A DNA stretch of 64,000 nt. Source: Tubiluchus corallicola. Its lineage: Eukaryota > Priapulida > Priapulimorpha > Priapulimorphida > Tubiluchidae. Positions within the stretch are counted from its first letter, which is position 1. Each line of letters starts with the position of its first letter. The stretch is from NCBI GenBank assembly GCA_030141605.1, contig JAQGDQ010000115.1, positions 156,501 through 220,500 of the forward strand. Direction: 5' to 3'. Of the stretch, positions 21,897-32,501 are shown in pieces. The position numbers were made by a program, and so were the translations under genes. Under the pieces are notes generated by a model that worked only from the letters and a program-made list of their open reading frames with translations, made no database searches and was not told where the DNA came from.

Positions 21897-22222
21897 CTTC
21901 ATTAGTGTACCAATTTTGCATTAATGATAAATGATAAATAAAATTTGAGCAATTTTGTGAAATAAATATCTTCATAGAGCCACAGACAGAGATGCACATT
22001 GGAGATTGATGTCTGATGTCTTTGATGTTTTTAGGGGGTAGCAATACCAGAATTAATAGCAGATCTGAACCTAACGGGTGTACTCTTAGTGGCACTCGTC
22101 ATCTTCAGTCTAGTTAGCTATTTAAGGAAAAAACCACGGGATAGTCCTCCTGGTTCATTAGGACTGCCTTTTCTTGGACATTTGCTCCATTTGATTGACA
22201 ACCCTGGAAAAGCTCTGGAACA
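21897..22222 (+). pseudogene. Partial duplicate of the P450 first recognised exon
   Basis: This 326-bp block repeats 16025-16350 at a constant offset of 5872 bases. It covers about 138 bp upstream of the exon, the splice acceptor (ttttag) and the first 188 coding bases. The exonic part differs at only two positions (ACT to AGT, Thr to Ser, and a silent CTG/TTG change). The non-exonic part differs more. It breaks off inside the exon after GCTCTGGAACA, then runs into unrelated AT-rich DNA that keeps the frame open for about 40 codons. None of the later P450 exons follow, so it cannot encode an enzyme. It is a truncated segmental duplication. Confidence 0.9.
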
Positions 22223-22914
22223 CATTGATATGGCAAGAAAATTTGGAGAATATTATTTATTTATTTATTATTTATTATTGACATTTATACATATATTAAA
22301 ATTGTATAAAAGAAAGAATCAGCAGGCGCATGCGCAGTTACGCTGACCCTATAAAACATAAAATGAGTCACAAAAATAAAATTTATAAAAACAAAACGCT
22401 AAAATTGAATATCTCTCATTAAAAAGCTCCTAATAAAATGTAGCTGAATATGAATTATATACCATATACAACACGTTTCATACAGTACAATACGTAATGC
22501 TAAAAGGGAAGAACGGTGAATTCTAAAGTATATTCAAAACAACTTTTTCTGCAAGTTATATTACTTAGCATTACGCTTACCTGCTAAAAAAATGCAATTG
22601 AAATTATAGATAATTTAAATCTTTGTGCCACCTGGTAAAACGGTCATGCATTGCGTTACTGCTAACCGTTACTGTTGTATGAAATAAGACATCATGTAAC
22701 TGATATAAAATTTTAAGACATTTTTTAACTTTTATTTATAAAGAGTGTTTTCTTGTGCTTCAAATTGCCTAAAGATGCATATCACTAATCACTGTAACAT
22801 AATTCCTTTTTTTTATATAATTTATTTCTTTTTAATTACGGTCCCGCGTAATAATCTTTAAACTCAGTTATTTCTGATATTAGACAAATGCAACGCAATT
22901 CTCAGGAAAGCTTT
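22223..22914. other. AT-rich filler after the truncated P450 copy
   Basis: It starts with TTTAT repeats (22245-22275). The rest is AT-rich with no ORF or family resemblance. Confidence 0.5.
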
Positions 22915-23220
22915 GGGGCGTGGTGTATAGCCAAGTGGTCTCGCATACACATTTCGTGTAAATGGCTTGTGACTGCTTGGGTTTCATACTCGCTCTGACT
23001 GATTTCATTCACTGCACCGACTGTAACTGTTTATTTCTGGGGAAGTCTACATACGTCATAGCGTGACTACATGTCCACGACAGTGGCTCATTATAGAGAG
23101 GTATCTTTAATAATGATCCAAATTCCGGTCTTGGCACAAACATCGCATTGAGGAGGCCTTCTTGTAAATCCTGGACTCCGGCTGGCTGTGTGCCAACTAG
23201 AATAAAACACAAACAAAACT
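22915..23220 (+). repeat. tRNA-derived SINE
   Basis: The head carries an A-box-like TAGCCAAGTGGTCTCGCATA at about 22930 and a B-box-like GGGTTTCATACTC at about 22980, with serine/leucine-tRNA-like spacing. A 200-bp unrelated body follows, then an A/C-rich end (AAAACACAAACAAAAC). That is the layout of a SINE transcribed by RNA polymerase III. Confidence 0.6.
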
Positions 23221-23329
23221 ACCTCTATTTTAACCAAATGAAAAACGTTACCCGTAACAGATGGTCAGCTAACCTATACACCTCTTAGGGTTTAGCATTT
23301 TGCTGCAAAATTGTCTCTATAAGTTTTCA

Positions 23330-24534
23330 CCAGACAAGCCTGTAAATTATTAGCTGAAAAAGCCATTTCTTCTGCTGATGACTCAATATATAGCCTCATG
23401 ATCGATATGTCAAAGGCCTTTGATTGCGTTCGGAGAAAAACTCTGCTTTGCTGTCTGGAAGAAATACCTTGAACCTGATGAAATATACATCATAAGTATA
23501 ATGTTAGAAATCTATTAATTCAAGTCAGGTGTGAATGGAAATTGAGTCAGCCATTTTCTACAAACAAAGGAGCACCTCAGTGGTGACTGTCTAAACCCTG
23601 TAACTTTTTACTTTATATTTTGCCATAGCTCTCACTGAGGACAAAGTTATACCATTGAAAGACCTAGAAGATCACAACTACACAATTCTTGATCTTAATA
23701 CCGAATGAAGTAAGACAAGAACGCAGTTACAGCTGTCTACAAAGTAAGTCAACTACGATATCAATGCAGTATGCTGATGATGTGGCATGGATTACAAGAA
23801 ACAAAGAAGAAGTAGATGAAATAAAAAACTCAATAGAGGAGAAACTGAACAGAATGGATCTCGTTGTAAACAAAAATAAAACTGAAGAGTTTCATATAAC
23901 ACGCCACGGTGATGAATCATGGCAAAGATGCAAGTATCTCGGTAGTCTGCTTGCAGCAGAGGACACATATCAAGACGGAACATAATGGCATTATCAGCTT
24001 ACTCAACACTCACAAAAGTTTTTGAAAATAGGAAGATTTCTTTGGAAACAAAAATTAGAATATTCTCAGCCTTAGTTGAAACTGTATTTCTGTGTAACTC
24101 TGAGCTCTGGACATTAAAAGCAAATCATAAAGCTGAAATCGATGCGTTTCAAAGGCGAAATTACAAAAACATTTTGGGTATTAGATGGCCAAAGAAAATT
24201 CCAAACAAAGATCTATATGAAAAAATAAAAGAAGAACCTTGGACAAGAAAAATAAAAAGATGCCGTTTAAGATGGATTGGGCATATGCTTAGACTACCTG
24301 ATGATGTTCCAGTGAAGATAGCTCTTCAACAAGCCATAGAACCAGCTAAAAAACCTGCAGGAGGACAAATGTTAACATACTTAGATTTTGCACAGAAAGA
24401 TTTAAACACTTCAGCATTGATCCTTAGAAATAAATCCACTTGGGGCATTGCGGCGAGCAGGGAGTCCTGGCATAGAGAGTGGAGCAGAATCATGTCCCTG
24501 GACGTATGATTCATTGATAATGATGATGATTCTG
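23330..24534 (+). mobile_element. Decayed non-LTR retrotransposon (LINE), RT and C-terminal region
   Basis: Three frame-shifted pieces of one LINE reverse transcriptase follow each other: about 23341-23464 (IDMSKAFDCVRRKTLLC, the RT F-D motif), 23560-23990 with the catalytic QYADDVAW box and later CKYLGSLL, and 23985-24509 with ALVETVFLCNSELWTLKA and RLRWIGHMLRLPDD. The last is the conserved stretch downstream of RT in many invertebrate LINEs. The endonuclease and 5' half are missing. Stops and frameshifts (for example at the GAPQGD equivalent near 23570) show it is dead. The 3' end is a short GAT-repeat tail (24515-24530), as in the fossil at 8955-9350. The clade is not assigned. Confidence 0.9.
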
Positions 24535-25880
24535 GGAAATCATCGTAAAGCGAAACTATTTCCATAATTATGTGCAGCAATTGTGGCCGCAATTCACGAC
24601 CAACTTCCACAGGGTGTCTCAAAAGTCACTGTACACATTGATGTCTAATTTTCTTTTTAAACATTCAGGCAAAATCAGCCTGGCATGAGTCCATCAATTA
24701 CCAATTGAATTCAGTAAAAATTCAGAGTGCCATATGGACTACATTATTTTATTACATTTAACAGTGTAGGTTTTTCGACAAGGTGCACCCCTTCCTCACA
24801 ACTCGTGTGCTGTAAGAGACTTTCTCAATGCAAAGTGCCCTGGCCTGCCCAACTAAGATGCCCGACTTGCCACTGGATATGTCTCTAATGCTCTTGAGGT
24901 CCCAAAAATGGTAGTGAAAACTGCAAATCCTGTTAGTCCAGTAGGGTTTCCCGGATTTTTGTCTCTTATCTGACTAAAAGAAGAGTTTTAGTTCGTCTAT
25001 GCCAAAGATTTTGCTATGTTTGTTAAAAAACATAGAAAATGTAAAATTCATTTACATGTTGAAATTTTTGTGTTTTTCGAAGCTCATGTCATATTGCTCA
25101 AACGTTTATGCTGATTAATCTTTACTGTACAGCATGTTTTTTAATGTTTAACACTGACTTTACTGGAAGTACCAATACAATAATAATATGTTTAGTATTT
25201 TAGACCGTTTACATTTTTATTCCTGAAAATGGTTGTGTTGGTAGGAGCCCCAGTCACGGCTTTACCGGGAGCTTACATTGTTGTAAGGGGTCTTGCCCAC
25301 AACTAACGTCAGAACTCTATTCGGGTTGTCTGTACACACTAGATAATAGCCAAAAACTCAACGTTATGACAAAAATTATCTGTCTGGTAAAGGACTGTTA
25401 TTAGCATAACAAGTTTTGGATTGAATTTTATCAATTAGTGTGAATAGCACATAATTAAATTTGATATAGCATAGGTTTTTAATTGAATTTTGTAAAAGTG
25501 AATTGATGGATATATACTACAATGTATGTTAACCTGTTTCCTGTAATCGAGGACAGCATATAAATAACAAGTCAAAGCAGTAATTATTTAACTTGTACCA
25601 TATATTACTTTGTTCTATACAAGATTTTTCTAGGGAAATTTTAGGCCTTTCAATGTTACTATTTCATCCTAACATACAAAATTGTGTTAGGAACGATATA
25701 CATTTTGCCATGTCACTGCAAACGACGTTTTTATTCGGTAAAAATAATTTGTTGGTGTGCTAATAGAAACAAACTCTTGCTTGCAAACTTGTACAAAAAG
25801 GTTTCCATATTCTACGTTGTTGAAATTATGTTTGTTGGGAGCCGTTTGGACCACTGCGCCAAGTAGACCACTTGATGCGC
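24535..25880. other. Gap without a gene
   Basis: No gene was found. GGGTGTCTCAAAAGTCACTG at about 24612 resembles DNA-transposon end sequences common in invertebrates, but no partner was found. The rest is AT-rich. Confidence 0.45.
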
Positions 25881-25887
25881 TAAAAGT

Positions 25888-26340
25888 AGTGTCCTACATG
25901 GGCAGCCCAAGTAGGACACTAGCGATTTTTGTCGAGAAACTTGCTCTGGCAAAACTTGTTTCCAGTTTATATTACCATTGTTTATAAGTATTGTTATGAC
26001 ATAATAAAGCATAAAACAAAATTTCTTTTAGAAATGGATATTCCTTTGCAATTTACAAATGCATTTCTTACAATAATTTCATCATTATGATTAACTCCAT
26101 TAATATATCATAACATTAAACCTAGTATCTAATGCTTTAAAGAGAGAAATTCTGCACACAGTTATTACAGAAATAATTGCAAATTTAAAAATGAGACAGA
26201 TGCTGCTAAGCCTTCACAACACCAAAAAGTAATTTTTAACATTTAAGAAAAGCAAGGATAATTAGTTTTAATATTATCAGTAGTATTGTAACATGTAGGG
26301 CACTGTCCTACATGGCTCGCTAGCCCATGTAGGACACATA
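25888..26340. repeat. Pair of matching palindromes bounding about 380 bp
   Basis: Hairpin 1 (25888-25920) has arms AGTGTCCTAC and GTAGGACACT around a second stem TGGGC/GCCCA. Hairpin 2 (26304-26337) has arms TGTCCTACATGG and CCATGTAGGACA. Both contain the same stem core GTCCTAC(ATGGG). Both are followed by an AGCG or ATCGCTAG motif. This could be the ends of a non-autonomous element with palindromic termini. No target-site duplication is evident. Confidence 0.75.
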
Positions 26341-26955
26341 GATCGCTAGAACGTTTACTTATAAGAAAACAATTATTTGCCCAAGAGGTAGTGAAACGGA
26401 TCACCTGTTTGTGAAGTGAGACAAAATCAAAAATGATATACCTTAAACAAATGTTGAATTCGCAAAAAAGTGAGGTTTTTTCACTTCAACAACATTAATA
26501 TCGAAACCAAATTTAATATTGTCCGTTCTACCAGCTCAGAATAAAATTCTTTTATTTTATTAGATGTATAATAAATTATTCAACGTATTATAAATTATTA
26601 GGCCACCCTTCAACTCTTACATGGTCTTTTAACTGCCCGTTAAGATTATCAGTAATGTTTTAACCTCGTTGTGAACTCTCTTGACAACGCGTATTTCTGC
26701 AGGAACCAATCCAGCTCACTTGTAGCAAATACTTGTATAGACAACATACAAGTCGTGGTTTTCCATTCATCTTAGTTATGAGAACTTGGCTTTTGAACTA
26801 CAAGGATTTTTTTCGTTCTAATGCCGAAATCTTCATTGTTTTATTATGACCGGCCCTCTTGGTTCTGTTCCGTGGAAAGCCACGCAAGCTTCACCACTAC
26901 CAGCATTGTCTGTTGGTAAGCCAACCAATCAGCGTAGATTGCTGGTTGTCCATTA
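26340..26955. other. Gap without a gene
   Basis: AT-rich DNA with no coding signal or clear repeat. Confidence 0.5.
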
Positions 26956-27562
26956 GGCTGCCAGGCCATAGAAACTCATGCCTCACGCTTCATACTTCAT
27001 ACTTCATGGTTCATGCTTCACGGCCCACTGGGCCATAGGGGCTCATGCTCTCACGCTTCACACACACACGAGTCTGCGTTGTGCATTCAAAATGGAATCA
27101 TCTGACGAGGAAGATTTCTTGATTTTGTTGTGTCTCAGAAGGAAGCGAAAGAGACGGAGAATATGGTGCCGGGAGCATTTTTTGCTCAGAGAATCCAGAC
27201 GAAGGTTGTCGTTATATTCTACACTCAAATTTCAGAAAACAACCTCGAAAGCATTGATAAAGTTCAGTCAATGCAAACAACACGCTTCTGAACTAGTTGG
27301 CTGCTAATCGTACAAATTTAGGCTTACCTTGCAGTCAAAAAACGCTCTGATATCCAGTCTGCCCCCGGACTCACGTCTCGAAAAAGTGAACATGTTCACT
27401 TCTAGCTTCACGCGTGAGTCGTGAAGCTTGAAGTGTGAGGCGTGAGCGGAGGTCTATGGCGCACCGCAAATAAGATTACGTTTGTTCATTTTTCCACTCA
27501 CGCGTTTAGACGTGAAGCATGAGCGTGAGGCATGAAGCATGAGTTTCTATGGCCTGGCAGCC
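26956..27562 (+). mobile_element. PIF/Harbinger-type element with a transposase N-terminus remnant
   Basis: The ends GGCTGCCAGGCCATAGAAAC and its inverted copy (27543-27562) match over at least 26 bases. They are flanked by TTA on both sides (26953-26955 and 27563-27565), the TWA target-site duplication of PIF/Harbinger elements. Inside, the ATG at 27092 opens MESSDEEDFLILL followed by a run of Lys/Arg (RRKRKRRRIW) and REHFLLRE. This is the acidic-then-basic-then-Trp start seen in Harbinger transposases. The frame ends at 27305, and the catalytic part is missing from the 607-bp element. Subterminal CATGCTTCAC-type repeats occur at both ends. It is a shortened, non-autonomous derivative. Confidence 0.85.
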
Positions 27563-27887
27563 TTAGCAAACCATGGATCAACTGGGTGAGTTCTCATATC
27601 TTGTTTTATATGAAAAGAAAGAACAATCTTGTGCAATAAGTTGTGTTTGAAAGAGTATATTAAATAAATGAATCAGTGTAGGTCACAGTCAGTGCCCTCT
27701 GTTATGTACAGCATTATTGCACTTTGATCAACACAGTTCCAAGATATGCATTTGTGCAGTGCAATGTGAAAATGAAACAAATTTATTTGTGGGTCACATA
27801 ATTGAAATGAGATTGGCTAAAAGCAGTCATGTGACTTTGCTTTGCTTAACGGCAATAATTGATTTATTTTTGTAGGTTAAGGAAATA

Positions 27888-30800
27888 ATGGACAAGCAGG
27901 AGGTCAAGCAAGAAAAGTAAGTTATCAGTTGATGGATTTTCATTGCTGCAAACACACAGTAAACCAATATTATATAGGACCTACATTATGAACTTCTATT
28001 AGTTCATTAATAACTGTAGTACATGGCACTAGAGGTCAGTGCATTAGAACATTTTGTTTAATTTAGCACCTGAATGAATTGTTAGTGAAACAGTCAAACA
28101 AAATTTTAATAGGTGAAAATCTAGTCTGAATAATAAACAACACATCCAGCAATGTAAAAGTTTGATTTGTTGTGTATCTTTCCTTAACAAAAACAGCAAA
28201 GAAACAACACAAAAATGTAATATATTTCAAAATTATAAAGAAACTGAATGGCACAGGAAAAACTCATGGTGAAAATGGCTGAGGAAAAAATGGCACAAAT
28301 GGAAAAGTAGGTAAAAATGGCACAGGGAAACCATTTTTACCTGTGCCATTCTTTCTTGTGCCATTTTTTCTTGTACCATTCTTACAGTGCCATTTTTCCT
28401 GTGGCTTTTTTACCTGTGCTATTTTTACTGTGCACCAAAGTAAGTTTCCACATAAAATTTGACAACTAAAATTTAAATTCTATAGGTTTCACATGTCAAA
28501 TGTAGACCTATGTTAACTCAAATGCAGATTTAGGTAATTCAAATATGTCTTGGTAATTCAAATGTAGACTTAGGTAGTTCAAATGTGTTAACAATGATTT
28601 GTAACACATTCGAAATTCCTATGTCTACTTTTGACTTGCCTAAGTCACATTTGAGTTATTAAAACACAGAAATTCTTATATCTACATTTGACTTACCTAA
28701 GTCGCATTTGAACTTTCCTGTGTCTTCATTTGACGTGCAAAACCTATATTGGAACATTGTCTTTGTTTTAATCAGTTATTTTGCATTATTGTTATTGTTT
28801 TTTGCATTCTATTTTAAGTTCTAAGATTCACTCTATTCATTTTTTATTTAACTGATGTTGGACAGTGTGTTCGTTTTGAATAAGTTTACAATTCCTCACT
28901 CAGTTTAAGTACCCTCTACCCCTAATCCTAATATTAACCCTAATTTGGCCTTTGAAATATGTGTTATGTTTTCGTGTTGTTTAATTACAATTTTTGTTAA
29001 CTACTAAATTAAGATTCAAAGTTTTAGATGGTTGTGTTGTTTATTATTCAAACAAGATTTTCACCTCACAAAAGTTTATTTGGCTGTTTTACAATTCATC
29101 TAGGTAAAGATTTAATGTACTAACCTTTATTGCCACGTACTACTGTTACTACTGAACTAATATAAGTTCATAATGTAGTTTCACGTTTGTTAATCATTAA
29201 AGTAAAAATTTACTTTGCATTGTTTCACAATAATATGTAAATGCAACTCATCAATTTACACAGGTGTGCTTTACCAAATTAAAATGAAACTAGGTTTAAA
29301 ATTCTTGGAAAATTGCTAGACGAATGCCACCATTGTCTTTTTATTGTTGTTTGTGTTGTTTGTTGAAAAAGCCAGTTTTAATCACTGTCAAAAGCATTCT
29401 GTTTTGTAAAGTAATCTTAATTTTAATTTTAATTTCCTTCCTAACTGTATTATGTAGGTATGAATTAACAGAGATTATCAGGAAATTGAGTTTGAGTCGA
29501 CATCCTGTTGAAAATGGTTATTGGAAATTGGGTTACGATCCTTCTGCAAAATCGGATCCTGACACTGCCTCAAGTGGAAAATTTTCTAGTATGTGGTACC
29601 GTGTGTTATTATCTTAATAAAGGGTTAGAAACGGGTTGGCGAACAAACCATAAGGTTATTTAGTCTAGCCACCTCTATAATTTGACTAATTATACATTAG
29701 TGACAGTGGTGAAAGGGCAAAAGAGTTAAAATAGGTAAAAAATATAAGTAAATTGAAGAAACAAAAAATACAAACAATTAAAGAACATAGGGAAAGGCAA
29801 TAGTATATATACAGTAATATACACAAGTTAGTATGAAATTATGAAATCACAATTATCATCTAGAATAACGAAGAATGAAAAATAGCTGCCAGGCTACATT
29901 AATTAAGAAGGTTTTATTGTTGTTTCTCAGGCTTCATTTTCAGGCCATGTGACACTTCTGTGTCTTCATTCAAGTTGTTTAAACTACATATGCTTGTTTG
30001 TTGGTATCATTTATAACAAAATTCCTAGCATGGTTTTAAATACATTGATCAAAATGTTAGCAGATTGTTTATTGTAATGTTGGTAAAAAATTATACATTT
30101 GGCAGAGGCCCTGGAAAAACATGCTAGACATTCTACACAGTTTTGTGTTTACAGCACATATTAAGTACTAACTGCTATCTTGCTGTTGAAAAATCTCCAG
30201 AAATAAAGAAATAGTAAATTGCCATTTGCCTTTGTTTTTTTAAAATAATCCTTCGTTAAAGTACAGTGCTATTGTGCAACATTCACTGTGATATGCAAAA
30301 ACTCGTCAAATTTTAAGTTTAAAATTCAAACTTCAAGTTTACCTCTGTGCTAACACATGACATCTCGAATGCGTGCACCACATCACAAGTGAACACCTCT
30401 GTATAGTGCCTGTTTTCTTATGCAGTGCATTTCCAAGATTACCGTTTCCGAGATTTCTGCTAAACTACGTTTCTTTGGTAATAATTCTTTCACATAAACC
30501 ATTTTTGAAGAAATAGTGTGTCCCTTTCAATATTTTATATGGTAGATTGTTTTGAGCTATGCTTTAAGATGAGGTCCTGGAAGGCTGGGAAGGTTCTTTG
30601 TATTTGAACATATATGCAACACTGTGAAAAATTGTGTTTGGTACTACTTTAAAACATAAGTCGCCACCCTGACTCCCCGATTTTCTGAAAATTAAATCTT
30701 TGTTTCAAATTTCTTTGTATTTGATCAATTTTGCTGCCTAGGGCTCCCAGTCAATACATGCAGCACAGCGTAAACTAATATTTTCTTTAAAATTTCAGCT

Positions 30801-32501
30801 ATCTACTATCTACTTGAAAAAGGTGACTTTTGTCCTTGGCATAGAATGAAGACTTCCCATGAGCTTTGGACTCATCATAAGGGTGGCACTATGATGGTAA
30901 GCCTTGTAATTGATCTGGCTACATACAAAATGTACAGCAAATTGTACTGCTTCAAACTGATTGTGTGATCATATATATCAGTCACATATGCTACTTGGTC
31001 CTCTGGGTGCATTGTGGCATTGTTTAAGTTAGCATATACGAGTACACGAGTACTGATTCCAGTTTGTTTGTTTGTGGGCGTGTCCTTTTACGTACACAAT
31101 AGCTTCTTGAAAATTCAATTTTTCCCTCTGGCTTCTTTTGTGTAATTTTTCGACCGGAAAGTTGTTTCACTTGGTCATGAAAAAGACGAATTATATTTCT
31201 CTGCACATATATTTATATTATCATCTTTCTCCGCAATTATACCCCTTATCTTGAGTGCGGCCATTGGCCATTATTTCTTACTTGGAGCATTTGGAAGTCC
31301 CGAGCGAGACCCTTGTGAGTCTCAATTTAATTCGACTTACTATATGTAATTGCCTGCTAGGGTGGGGAAGGTCTGTGGTCAGTTTGACCTTACACCATGA
31401 CTTGTAAACAAAATGTCTCCCTGAGAGCTTTTGACTGAATGGTTGAAGAAATTGTATGTTTGTCTGCTCAGACTTGTATCCCTCTGTAAGACAAACATTG
31501 GAAAGTGTTCTAGAGTAGGAAGTGTCATATACTCCCAATACGATGTTTTTGTGTTCAATGTTCAAATTTCAATGGCAAAAGAACCAAGTGTATATTTTAG
31601 TAGTATGTAATTTTCAGTCAATGTTGGACATATTGATATTTTTAGTACATTACTGGAATTTCCGTTTAGTTAAAATTATACATATTGAATACTTCGAATG
31701 AGCATATCACAAACTCAAATCAAACATGAATTGTATGAAAATGAATGTTTCAAACTAGAATTGGTGCTCATCTCTGTTTGCATTTAGATACACAAACTGT
31801 TAGACAATGGAAGGTACTCAATGGCAGAGTTAGGGGACCCACTTCTTGACCCCAAGGCATCTCTTCAGTCTGTGATAGAGCCGAACACTTGGTTTGCACT
31901 TGAGATAAAAAGTGGTGTTTATACATTAGCTACAAGTGCCTGCATACCCAGTAAATGACTTTTTAACTCTAGAAAAATCGCTTTATTGTATGTTTTACAA
32001 ACACTTGCTTCATTCACTTGTAGAAATGGAGCCTTTTTTGTGTTTGACAGGATGCAGCTAGTTTGCAAATTGTTTGTTTGGAACTGGAACACTGCTTAAA
32101 GAAAATTGCTGAACCAACTTTAATTGTTGTAGAATTGAGTATAGGTCTTGTGTCTTCATAGCAATCAGTGGAGGCAAATTTAAAGGTGTGTTATATGCTG
32201 GCTGTTCATGGTAACTAGTGCATTCTGTGTGGTTGTAATCTTCACATTGTAATTCTCAATCATTTTATGTTGTTATCTACAAGTAGTTTGTGATCATAAA
32301 AAAAAAATATTTTTAAATTTTGAATTGCTCTGACTCTTCCACAGCTTGCACGTATTTTTATTTTTACAAAAATGCGAAACTCTTTTTGTCATTTCAGCGT
32401 TTGATCTTGAGGACATGGAAATGTTATCCAGACGTAAGATGATAAACTTGTTTCCTCATCATAAAGTATTGATAGAAAGGTTCACCAGTGATGCAACGTA
32501 G
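27888..32501 (+). CDS. Cupin_5 (DUF985) family protein
   Basis: Five exons join in phase: 27888-27916, 29458-29588, 30799-30896, 31788-31950 and 32398-32501. They give 174 residues, the normal length for the family. The start ATG in MDKQEVKQEK is chosen because an in-frame upstream ATG is lacking. A noncoding 5' exon may precede it. Recognisable blocks are LSRHPVENGYW, FSTIYYLLEKGDFCPWHRMK, HELWTHHKGG, and the second half SVIEPNTWFALE, matching the double-stranded beta-helix of cupin_5 proteins. Histidines in WHRMKTSHELW and the Glu occupy metal- or ligand-site positions of the fold, though FCPWHR replaces the more usual F..LHR. The biochemical role of the family is poorly defined. It is common in bacteria, fungi and plants and patchy in animals. 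Its introns show that it is an integrated eukaryotic gene. AATAAA at 32886-32891. Confidence 0.9.
28246..28440. repeat. Inverted-repeat cluster based on AATGGCACAGG
   Basis: Left half: repeated AAAATGGCACA(GG) and AAAATGGCT units in one direction. Right half: repeated CCTGTGCCATTTT, CTTGTGCCATTTTTTC and CAGTGCCATTTT units in the other. The centre is at about 28330 (GGCACAGGGAAACCATTTTT). The whole would fold into an imperfect stem of about 90 bp in cupin_5 intron 1. Confidence 0.85.
28513..28735. repeat. Second inverted-repeat cluster based on CAAATGTAGACTTAGG
   Basis: The left half repeats TTCAAATGTAGACTTAGGTA-type units (about 28545-28590). The right half repeats the complement (CTACATTTGACTTACCTAAG, about 28620-28720). 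The turn is near 28600. It lies 70 bp after the AATGGCACAGG cluster in the same intron. Confidence 0.8.
30258..30575 (+). repeat. Dispersed repeat family R1, copy 1
   Basis: It shares with copies at 43970-44478 and 48944-49445 the blocks GTACAGTGCTA, CAAGTTTTA/CAAATTTTA, a TTTCAAGTTTA box, GGTAATAATTCTTTCACATA, CTTTCAATATTTTA and ATTTTGAGCTATGCTTTAAG. This copy lacks the 5' part and about 90 bp of the middle. It lies in cupin_5 intron 2. Confidence 0.8.

Noticed and set aside
24612-24640. Transposon end (GGGTGTCTCAAAAGTCACTG)
   Set aside because: Resembles DNA-transposon termini, but no inverted partner or duplication was found nearby.
27573-27585. ATG GAT CAA CTG G/GTGAGT as the first coding exon of the cupin_5 gene
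   Set aside because: Joining it to 27876 gives an immediate stop. At most it is a noncoding 5' exon.
28908-28950. Telomere-like CCCTAA repeat
   Set aside because: Only a few degenerate CCCTAAT units (CCTAATCCTAATATTAACCC), too short and irregular.
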